The notes under the pieces: generated by a model | The model's database searches: none | The model's input: only the letters and a program-made list of their open reading frames with translations | Told to the model about the DNA's origin: nothing | Shown here: positions 57,062-64,000 of the stretch, piece after piece | How the letters are laid out: each line of letters starts with the position of its first letter | How positions within the stretch are numbered: the stretch's first letter is position 1 | From: Dyella sp. GSA-30 | Lineage (GTDB): Bacteria > Pseudomonadota > Gammaproteobacteria > Xanthomonadales > Rhodanobacteraceae | Length of the DNA stretch: 64,000 bases | Assembly: GCF_027924605.1 (NCBI RefSeq) | Contig: NZ_AP027042.1 | Coordinates: forward strand, 5,371,524 to 5,435,523 | Direction of reading: 5' to 3' | Made by a program: the position numbers and the translations under genes

Positions 57062-57751
57062 TCACGCCAGGAACCGGTATCCCACCCCAGGCTCGGTTTT
57101 CAGCCAGCGCGGCGTCGTCGGGTCGTCTCCCAGCTTCTGGCGAAGCTTGCCGATCACAATACGCAGGTAGTGGGTGTCCTCGACATGTGTCGGCCCCCAT
57201 AGTTCACGCAATAACTGCTGCTGCGTCACCACGCGACCGCTGTGGCGCAGCAACATCGCCAGCACGGCGTATTCCTTGCGCGTCAACGACAATACCTGAC
57301 CATCGAGGGTCACCTCACGCTGGGCCAGGTCGACATGCAGGCGGTCATCGTCGTAGCGCGGCAGCGCCTCAACCTCACCGGGCCGATTGCGTAGCAATGC
57401 GCGCAGGCGCGCCATCAACTCCTGGATACCGAAGGGCTTGGTGACGTAGTCGTTGGCGCCCGCATCCAGTGCGCGCACCTTTTCTTTCTCGGTGTCGCGC
57501 ACGGAAAGCACCAACACCGGCAGCTGACTCCATTGGCGCAGGTCGGCCAGCACCTCGTGGCCCTCACGGTCAGGCAGGCCCAGGTCCAGGATGACCAGAT
57601 CGGGGCTGCGCGTGGCCGCCAGCGCTAATCCCTCTTCGCCGTTGGCCGCCAGCAATACCTCGTAGCCTTCGGCGCGCAGGCCGATATCGAGGAACTTTCG
57701 GATCTGCGCCTCGTCGTCGATCACGAGCACGCAGGGAATGGCAGAGGTCAT
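57062..57751 (-). CDS. kdpE: KdpE response regulator
   Basis: 229 residues. The receiver domain (1-120) has Asp12/Asp13, the phospho-acceptor Asp56 (LVILDLGLP) and Lys in YVTKPFG; the OmpR-type DNA-binding domain (about 135-229) ends TEPGVGYRFLA. It activates kdpFABC when potassium is low or osmotic stress is high. The start overlaps the kdpD stop (ATGA), and this choice removes a long upstream non-conserved reading. Confidence 0.95.
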   Translation of the reverse strand: MTSAIPCVLVIDDEAQIRKFLDIGLRAEGYEVLLAANGEEGLALAATRSPDLVILDLGLPDREGHEVLADLRQWSQLPVLVLSVRDTEKEKVRALDAGANDYVTKPFGIQELMARLRALLRNRPGEVEALPRYDDDRLHVDLAQREVTLDGQVLSLTRKEYAVLAMLLRHSGRVVTQQQLLRELWGPTHVEDTHYLRIVIGKLRQKLGDDPTTPRWLKTEPGVGYRFLA

Positions 57752-60417
57752 GGCGGTGTGGGTAGCGGCAACGTAATGCGGATAGTCGTGCCGATGCCGT
57801 CGCCAGGCAAGGCCTCGACGCTGCCGCCATGGGCGCCGATCATGCCCCGGCAGATCGCCAGCCCCAGGCCGGTGCCTTGCGGCGCGCGGTCCCCACGCGA
57901 GACGGAATAGAACATGTCGAAGATGAGCGCGCGTTCGTCTTCGGGAATGCCCGGACCACGATCGATCACGTCGATGGTGATCTGCTGCTTGTCCGTATGA
58001 GCACGCACCAGTACGCGTACCGGCTGATCGGGCGGCGAGAAGCGCGCTGCATTTTCCAGGATATTGAACAGCGCCTGCTCGATCAGTGCCGGGTGCACAA
58101 ACAGCAGCACGGTATCCGGTGGCAGGGCTGTTTCCACGCGCAGATCCGGAAACAACTTGCGCAGGCGAGTCACCGCAGCGGCGACGATTTCGGCTGCATC
58201 GGTCCAATCACGGTTGAGCTTGAGCGTGCCGTGACCCAGGCGCGTCATGTCGAGCAGGTTCTGGATATAGCGATCCAGCCGCTGGCCCTCGCCAAGGATG
58301 GCGTCCAGCAGTTCCTGGCGCTCCTGTTTCGGCAATTGGTCACCATAGCTGGAAAGAGTACCGGCCGAACCGATCATCGAGGCAAGCGGCGAGCGCAAGT
58401 CATGCGACACCGACGAAAGCAGCGCATTACGCAGGCGCTCGGTTTCGCCCTGCACTCGCGCACCTTCCAGCTCGTCGGTCAAGCGCGCACGCTCCAGCGC
58501 CTGGCCGATGTCCTGCGCCATCGCCAGGGCAAGGCTGCGCTTGTCCGGGTCTGGCTCGCCCGCCTCGGCATCGAAGCGCAATGCCGCCACGCCCAGATGC
58601 GTGCCTTCGCCGCCGAGGGGAAGCACCCAACAGGGTGCGGCGTTCAAGGTATCGGTATAACGACCGGCTTGCTCGGCATGCTGCTCGCTCCACTCGGCGG
58701 CGGCGAGATCCTGTGCAATGAGATGAAAATCGCGCGGTGCGGTAGCGATCACGTGCAGTATCTGGGACGCGTCTCGCGCGAGTATGGCCACGTCGCAACG
58801 CAGGGCATGCGCCAATGCCGCGGCGCCCACTTCACGAATGCCGGACGCATCGGTGCTGGTCGACAAGCGCTGTCCGAGCGCCAGCAACGCACGCGCATGG
58901 GCATGCGCCGCACGCATCGACTCGACCTGGCTGGCCAAACGGGTAGCGAGCCGGCTGCACACCAGCGCAGCGACCAGAAACAGGGTTACCGCCAGCAGAT
59001 CGTCCACATTGGAGATCGCCAGCGTGTAACGCGGCGGCGCGAAGAAGAAGTTGTAGCCAAGAAAACACAGTACGGCGGTGTAGACCGCCACAGCCATGCG
59101 CGTACGTACCGCCACCACCAGTACGGCGGTAAGAAAGATCAATGCCAGATTCGCTACGGACAGATAACGATCAGCGATAAACGACAGGCCGAATGCGACC
59201 AGCGTGGCGAGCGTGGCGTAGACGTACTCGTCGCGCCGCCCTCGCCCACCCGGCATGCGCAGGCGTCGGCGCGATTGCGCGCGCTCGGCCGGCGTGGCAA
59301 TGATGGTCAATTCCAGGTGTGCGCCGTAGCGCAGCAACTGCTGCGTCAACGAGCGACCCAGCATGCGCGCCAACGGCCGTTCGCGCGTGCGGCCCAGGAT
59401 GATCTGGCCAATGCCTTCGCGATCGGCATGCGAGATCAGCTCATCGGCAATGGCATGTCCGCGCAACACCACGGCGTCGCCCCCAAGGCGACGTGCCAGC
59501 CGCATCGCACTGTCGAGGCGCTCACGCCGCGCCTTGTCCAGCGTGCTACCGGTATCGACGAAGGCAACGCTCCACGGCGCGCCGCGACGTTCGGCGATAC
59601 GTCGGGCGATGCGTACGAGATACTCGCTTTGCGTATGCCCGTCGATCGCCGCGAGAACACGCCGGCGGACCGGCATGACGCCACCGCGCGCCAGCATGTG
59701 TTCGCGCAGGTCACTGTCGACATGCCCGGCAACGGTGTCCACCGCCAGTTCGCGCAGGGCGACGAGATTCGTGGGTGAGAAGAACGCATCCAGCGCGGCA
59801 GCGGCCGTTTCCGGCACATAGACCTTGCCCTGCTTCAGGCGCTGGATCAATTCACGTGGCGGAAGGTCGACCAGCACGATGTCGCGTGCGCGATCGAGAA
59901 ACGCATCGGGTACCGTTTCACGCACCGTGACGCCGGTAATGCGCCGCACCTGGTCATTGAGGCTTTCCAGGTGCTGCACGTTCAGCGCGGTATAGACCTC
60001 GATGCCCGCTTCGAGCAGCTCGGCAATGTCCTGCCAGCGCCGCTCATGCCTGCTGCCAGGCAGGTTGCGGTGCGCGAGTTCGTCGACCAGCACCACCGCC
60101 GGTCGCCGTGCGAGTGCCGCATCGAGATCGAACTCGGTAAATGACTTGCCGCGATATTCGACGGGACGGCGCGGCAGTTCCTCCAGCCCTTCCAGCAAGG
60201 CCTGGGTTTCCGCGCGGCCATGGGTTTCGACCAGGCCGACGACGACGTCGATGCCCTGACGCTTGAGCTCTCTTGCGGCCGAGAGCATCGCAAAGGTCTT
60301 GCCGACACCCGGAGCCGCGCCCAGAAAGACTTTCAGGCGACGCTCGCGATCTTCGCTGGCGGCATCGAGCAAAGCGTCGGCTCGCGCTTCGCGGGAAGGC
60401 CCGGACGTACCCATCAT
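57748..60417 (-). CDS. kdpD: KdpD sensor histidine kinase
   Basis: 889 residues in the normal order: KdpD domain with P-loop GAAPGVGKT (about 33-41), a universal-stress-like domain (about 245-375), four membrane segments (about 395-500), GAF-like region, and a HisKA domain with the phospho-His near 672 (SVSHDLRSPLAS), then HATPase with DRGPGIPEDE. It senses potassium status and phosphorylates KdpE. The start has tandem ATGs (60417 and 60414). Confidence 0.96.
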   Translation of the reverse strand: MMGTSGPSREARADALLDAASEDRERRLKVFLGAAPGVGKTFAMLSAARELKRQGIDVVVGLVETHGRAETQALLEGLEELPRRPVEYRGKSFTEFDLDAALARRPAVVLVDELAHRNLPGSRHERRWQDIAELLEAGIEVYTALNVQHLESLNDQVRRITGVTVRETVPDAFLDRARDIVLVDLPPRELIQRLKQGKVYVPETAAAALDAFFSPTNLVALRELAVDTVAGHVDSDLREHMLARGGVMPVRRRVLAAIDGHTQSEYLVRIARRIAERRGAPWSVAFVDTGSTLDKARRERLDSAMRLARRLGGDAVVLRGHAIADELISHADREGIGQIILGRTRERPLARMLGRSLTQQLLRYGAHLELTIIATPAERAQSRRRLRMPGGRGRRDEYVYATLATLVAFGLSFIADRYLSVANLALIFLTAVLVVAVRTRMAVAVYTAVLCFLGYNFFFAPPRYTLAISNVDDLLAVTLFLVAALVCSRLATRLASQVESMRAAHAHARALLALGQRLSTSTDASGIREVGAAALAHALRCDVAILARDASQILHVIATAPRDFHLIAQDLAAAEWSEQHAEQAGRYTDTLNAAPCWVLPLGGEGTHLGVAALRFDAEAGEPDPDKRSLALAMAQDIGQALERARLTDELEGARVQGETERLRNALLSSVSHDLRSPLASMIGSAGTLSSYGDQLPKQERQELLDAILGEGQRLDRYIQNLLDMTRLGHGTLKLNRDWTDAAEIVAAAVTRLRKLFPDLRVETALPPDTVLLFVHPALIEQALFNILENAARFSPPDQPVRVLVRAHTDKQQITIDVIDRGPGIPEDERALIFDMFYSVSRGDRAPQGTGLGLAICRGMIGAHGGSVEALPGDGIGTTIRITLPLPTPP

Positions 60418-60526
60418 GCCCCCGCAATCCGGGAAACGACCATGCAGGATGAATCTCTGTTTTTTGGCTGCATGGCCTTGTCCGTAGGGTTAAGCTTTTC
60501 CCGCAAAGCGCGAGTTTCCAAAAAGT

Positions 60527-61102
60527 CTAACGCTTTTGCAGGTCGTCAAGTGCAAGGTTGAGCTGCAGCACATTCACCCGAGCCTCGCCGAGCACGCCCA
60601 ACTGACGACCCGAACTGGCCGCTGCCACCAGGCCACGCACCTGATCCTCGCTCAAACCACGCAACCGGGCCACACGCGCCAGCTGATACTGCGCCGCAGC
60701 GGGTGTGATCTCCGGATCGAGTCCACTGCCCGATGCGGTCACCAGGTCCGAAGGGATGATTGCGCTATTGCCTGGATCGGCTGCATGCAACGCATCGATG
60801 CGCTGCTTGACGGCATCGGTCAACGCCGAATTGGTAGGCCCAAGGTTGGAACCGGTCGATGCATTGCCGTTATTGGCCATCGGCGCGGTCGCCGATGGCC
60901 TGCCCCAGAAATACTTCGGGTCGGTAAAGGACTGACCGATCAGGCTCGAACCGACGGCATGGCCGTCATGCTCGATCAGACTGCCGTTGGCTTTGGCCGG
61001 AAACAGCAGCTGCGCCGCACCGGTGACGACCAGGGGATAGATGACGCCGGTGATCAGCGTCATCAACAAAAGCATCGTAACGATGAGGCGTAGCTGCTTC
61101 AC
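60527..61102 (-). CDS. kdpC: KdpC, potassium-transporting ATPase subunit C
   Basis: 191 residues: one N-terminal membrane span (about 8-32) then the periplasmic domain with [19 protein letters not shown] and [13 protein letters not shown], the conserved KdpC blocks. It stabilises and activates the KdpAB pump. It is separated from kdpB by a porin gene and a small ORF, which is unusual. Confidence 0.96.
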   Translation of the reverse strand: MKQLRLIVTMLLLMTLITGVIYPLVVTGAAQLLFPAKANGSLIEHDGHAVGSSLIGQSFTDPKYFWGRPSATAPMANNGNASTGSNLGPTNSALTDAVKQRIDALHAADPGNSAIIPSDLVTASGSGLDPEITPAAAQYQLARVARLRGLSEDQVRGLVAAASSGRQLGVLGEARVNVLQLNLALDDLQKR

Positions 61103-61112
61103 GGTGTTTACC

Positions 61113-62585
61113 TCAGTAGTGCAGGATGGCGTCGACGATGGCGACTGCCTGATAGTTCTTCTTGCCGGCGTTGTATGCGTTTACGTCGTAGGAGTGCTCG
61201 TAGCGGAGCTCCGGGCGAATCTCCAGATCCGACGATACCCAGTGCGTCAGGCCCAGGGTGTGGCTGCTGTACTTCGTGGCATAGCCGGTGCGCTGACCCT
61301 TCTGGTCGTTGTAGAACTCGTTGCGGAACGTCAGCATGTTGCTGGAGTTCAATTCGAAGTTCAGGTAGTTCACCGCACCGTATTCACCAGCCTTGCCTGG
61401 GTATGGCGACGAGGCCACGACACCCGGCTCACCGTCCGGCCCGAAGCCCGGAATATTGCGGCCGTACATGTAGTAGGCCTCGGTCTGCATGTGCACCTTG
61501 GAGCTGAAGCGGTGACCCCAGGTCATCACGTACATCTGCACGTTGTTGTAGTTGTAGTCAGATGTATTCCAGTTGTTGACGCAGGGATACAGCATGTCGT
61601 TGTTGTCTTTGGACACCCAACGCACGCAGGCCTGCAGCGAGGGTCGTGCCGAACGATTCCACGGGGCCGTGTCATTGCTGGCGTTGACGCCGAGCTGCAA
61701 CGTCCACTGCTGGCTGAGCCGCGTCGTGGTCATGATGCCGGTCTGGGTATACGGGTCGACCGTGTACAGGATCGAATGAGTCACCAGGTAGTTCTGCGGC
61801 GAGAACTGCGCCTCGATATCGGGTAGCGACAAGTAACGGCCGAAACGAATCACCATGCCCTCGGCGACGGAGGGGATGTAAAGGTCGTAATAGAACAGCA
61901 TCGGATCGATGCCGTAGACCTTGCCAGGCAGCGGGCCATTCGAATTGGGATGGTTGAGCAGCTGGTTGCTGAACACGCCCTTGGTCACGGTGTAGTGATA
62001 GTCGTAACCATACAAGGTGGAGATGTTGAAGCCCCAATCCACATGATCGGTCTGGACCGTGTCTTCCACGCGGGTAAGGTTGATGACGAGCTGATCGAAC
62101 TCTACGCGGTTGGGCCGCGTCGCATACGACAACGGATAGTTCGTAAAGCTGGACGAACTCACGTTGGCCGACGGATTGATCCAACCGTTGATCTCGACAC
62201 GGTTGCGCTTCATCCAGTTGCCGAGGCTGGTGCAGGCGAGCGCTTTTTGCAGCGGATACTGGCCGTAGGCCACCGGCACGCCGATGGGCGCCGCGACACC
62301 GCCGAGCTGCCATTCGCCATTGGGAAAGGGCGGTGAGTCGAGCGGCGCATCCATCGCGCGGCGCTGTGGAGCGGGAGCGTTCGGATCCGACGGCTGTGCA
62401 TCTTCACGGTAGGCCGCAGCAAGGCGCGAGCCAAACCCCTGTGAGCAGTCGTCGCTCGCGGGGCGACTCGCGGCAGGCGGCCCCAAGGCCTGGCTCGCCG
62501 CTTGCGGCGCGTCATCGGCCAGCGCCTTGCCAACGGGGATCAGCGCCATCATCACGGCAACAGCTAGAACTTTCTTTACAGACAT
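61113..62585 (-). CDS. Outer-membrane beta-barrel porin (BBP2/OmpL-like) inside the kdp locus
   Basis: 490 residues. The signal peptide ([23 protein letters not shown]) is followed by a Pro/Ala-rich linker, then a barrel with W/Y-rich strands such as [35 protein letters not shown] and [19 protein letters not shown], ending in HY. It resembles the OmpL-like porin-2 family. Situated 10 bases before kdpC, it is almost certainly co-transcribed with the pump and may admit K+ or other cations. The ribosome-binding site is weak. Confidence 0.82.
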   Translation of the reverse strand: MSVKKVLAVAVMMALIPVGKALADDAPQAASQALGPPAASRPASDDCSQGFGSRLAAAYREDAQPSDPNAPAPQRRAMDAPLDSPPFPNGEWQLGGVAAPIGVPVAYGQYPLQKALACTSLGNWMKRNRVEINGWINPSANVSSSSFTNYPLSYATRPNRVEFDQLVINLTRVEDTVQTDHVDWGFNISTLYGYDYHYTVTKGVFSNQLLNHPNSNGPLPGKVYGIDPMLFYYDLYIPSVAEGMVIRFGRYLSLPDIEAQFSPQNYLVTHSILYTVDPYTQTGIMTTTRLSQQWTLQLGVNASNDTAPWNRSARPSLQACVRWVSKDNNDMLYPCVNNWNTSDYNYNNVQMYVMTWGHRFSSKVHMQTEAYYMYGRNIPGFGPDGEPGVVASSPYPGKAGEYGAVNYLNFELNSSNMLTFRNEFYNDQKGQRTGYATKYSSHTLGLTHWVSSDLEIRPELRYEHSYDVNAYNAGKKNYQAVAIVDAILHY

Positions 62586-62692
62586 AGTAATTCGAATCCG
62601 GTCCCGCAACGGACCGCCTCTGGTGGTTGAAACAACAATCCGAAGCTTTTAGTGAGCGCGGTTTCAGACGCGCCCACTATCGAGCCTTCGCG

Positions 62693-62890
62693 TTAGATCC
62701 CGGCGTACCCGCCCCGTACATACTCATCGTCCTGCTGCGTCGCCTCACTATCGTGTGGCGCGACGCGCACCTTGGCGTGCATGGGTAGTGCAATCACCAC
62801 ATCGCAGGGCGAGTCGTTGGCCGACAGACGCAACTCCATATCGGGGTGTGTTTCGTCGGGGAGGGAAACCGAGAGCTTCAGGGTATTCAT
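62693..62890 (-). CDS. Small hypothetical protein in the kdp operon
   Basis: 65 residues with no signal peptide or membrane segment; acidic, with strands KLSVSLPDETHPDMELRL and CDVVIALPMHAKVRV. A good ribosome-binding site (AAGGA) precedes the ATG, 25 bases after the kdpB stop. The function is unknown; a regulator of the pump is only a guess. Confidence 0.6.
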   Translation of the reverse strand: MNTLKLSVSLPDETHPDMELRLSANDSPCDVVIALPMHAKVRVAPHDSEATQQDDEYVRGGYAGI

Positions 62891-62915
62891 CGCTTGCTTT
62901 GATCCTTGTCGGGAA

Positions 62916-64000
62916 TTAGGCGAGACCGCACAGCACCAGCAACAGGTCGATCAATTTGATGCCGACGAACGGCACGGCGATGCCGCCGAGGCCATAGACC
63001 AGCAGATTGCGACGCAGCAGCGCACCCGCGCCCAGCGCGCGGTACTTGACGCCTTTGAGTGCCAGCGGAATCAGAAAGATGATGATCAACGCGTTGAAAA
63101 TGACCGCTGACAGGATCGCGCTCTGCGGCGTAGCCAGATGCATCACGTTGAGCGCATTGAGCGCCGGATAGGTGGTGGCGAACGCCGCCGGAATGATCGC
63201 GAAATACTTGGCGATATCGTTGGCGATCGAAAAGGTCGTCAACGCGCCGCGCGTGATCAGCATCTGCTTGCCGATCTCCACCACCTCGATCAACTTGGTC
63301 GGGTTGGAGTCCAGGTCGACCATGTTGCCGGCTTCCTTGGCCGCCTGTGTGCCGGTATTCATCGCTACCGCGACATCGGCCTGAGCCAGTGCCGGAGCAT
63401 CGTTGGTACCGTCGCCGCACATGGCAACCAGACGGTTCTCGGCCTGGATGCTGCGAATCAATTTCAGCTTGGCTTCCGGGGTCGCCTCGGCGAGGAAATC
63501 GTCCACCCCGGCTTCAGCGGCGATCGCCGCGGCGGTGAGCGGGTTGTCGCCGGTAATCATCACCGTCTTGATGCCCATGCGGCGCATCTCGGCGAAGCGT
63601 TCGCGGATACCGCCCTTGACGATGTCCTTCAGCTCGATCACGCCCAGCGCGGTCGAACCCTCGGTAACGATCAGCGGCGTGGCGCCACGACGTGCGATGT
63701 CTTCGGCCATGCGCTTGACCAGCGGCGGCAAATGGCTGCCCAGCGAATCCAGATAGCGTTCGACTGCATCGAGCGCGCCCTTGCGGATATGACGCTCGCC
63801 GATGTCGACACCGCTCATGCGGGTTTGCGCAGTGAACGGGACAAACTGTGCGTGACCGGCTTCGAGCTGGCGCTCGCGCAGACCAAAGCGTTCTTTTGCC
63901 AGCACGACCACGCTGCGGCCTTCGGGCGTTTCATCGGCCAGCGAAGCCAGCTGAGCCGCGTCGGCAAGGATGCTCTCTTCAATGCCCGGTGCCGGCATGA
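62916..64000 (-). CDS. kdpB: KdpB, P-type K+-ATPase catalytic subunit (C-terminal part)
   Basis: The frame runs off the right edge, so the N-terminus and the DKTGT aspartate are outside. Visible parts: nucleotide-binding region, [23 protein letters not shown], the hinge [43 protein letters not shown], and the C-terminal membrane segments ending LLLVLCGLA. With KdpA it forms the high-affinity K+ pump; kdpA (and kdpF) should lie just beyond the window. Confidence 0.96.
   Translation of the reverse strand, partial: MPAPGIEESILADAAQLASLADETPEGRSVVVLAKERFGLRERQLEAGHAQFVPFTAQTRMSGVDIGERHIRKGALDAVERYLDSLGSHLPPLVKRMAEDIARRGATPLIVTEGSTALGVIELKDIVKGGIRERFAEMRRMGIKTVMITGDNPLTAAAIAAEAGVDDFLAEATPEAKLKLIRSIQAENRLVAMCGDGTNDAPALAQADVAVAMNTGTQAAKEAGNMVDLDSNPTKLIEVVEIGKQMLITRGALTTFSIANDIAKYFAIIPAAFATTYPALNALNVMHLATPQSAILSAVIFNALIIIFLIPLALKGVKYRALGAGALLRRNLLVYGLGGIAVPFVGIKLIDLLLVLCGLA

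Overview
The window looks like chromosomal DNA of a high-GC gammaproteobacterium of the Xanthomonadales, most likely the Rhodanobacteraceae (Dyella, Luteibacter or Frateuria type). The evidence is indirect: a lexA-imuA-imuB-dnaE2 mutagenesis cassette, three TonB-dependent receptors, a galactoside-use locus of the Xanthomonas type, and short inverted repeats of the kinds scattered through such genomes. No rRNA, tRNA, CRISPR array, prophage or intact insertion sequence was seen. Family assignments were made by reading motifs, without any database search.

Layout. 1-5.1 kb: the 3' part of a giant autotransporter. 5.3-11.0 kb (minus): lexA, imuA, imuB and dnaE2, overlapping or closely spaced and headed by a palindrome that is probably the LexA operator. 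11.2-14.0 kb: two small membrane-protein genes and a chemotaxis receptor. 14.2-25.9 kb: a LysR regulator convergent with eleven minus-strand genes that look like an uncharacterised catabolic operon: a SucCD-like acid-CoA ligase, an acyl-CoA dehydrogenase-like protein, two dienelactone hydrolases, an ACMSD-like amidohydrolase, an aromatic-acid type MFS carrier, a class II aldolase/decarboxylase, an OprB-type porin, a MaoC hydratase and a CitE-like lyase. Read together they suggest that an organic acid is imported, trimmed, made into a CoA ester, oxidised or rearranged, hydrated and cleaved to central metabolites. The substrate cannot be named from sequence.

26.3-32.9 kb: a small DUF2188-like protein, a beta-propeller protein divergent from a siderophore receptor with a Fur-like site between them, and an LtaS-like phosphotransferase convergent with a PAP2 phosphatase. 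33.1-39.3 kb (minus): an amino acid permease, a lone A-T-R (adenylation, carrier, reductase) NRPS module, and a secreted PstS/DING-like protein. 39.9-50.2 kb: a galactoside locus with two TonB receptors, a GH35 beta-galactosidase, a GH27 alpha-galactosidase and a FadR-type GntR regulator that has a family-type operator upstream of it.

50.3-57.0 kb: ssb; a fimbrial remnant (pilin, a chimeric chaperone/transglycosylase ORF, an adhesin-like subunit and a TraF-like peptidase, with no usher); a DUF4105 membrane protein; and a lipase-like lipoprotein. 57.1-64.0 kb (minus): the potassium-uptake kdp locus (partial kdpB, kdpC, kdpD, kdpE), with a small ORF and an outer-membrane porin inserted between kdpB and kdpC.
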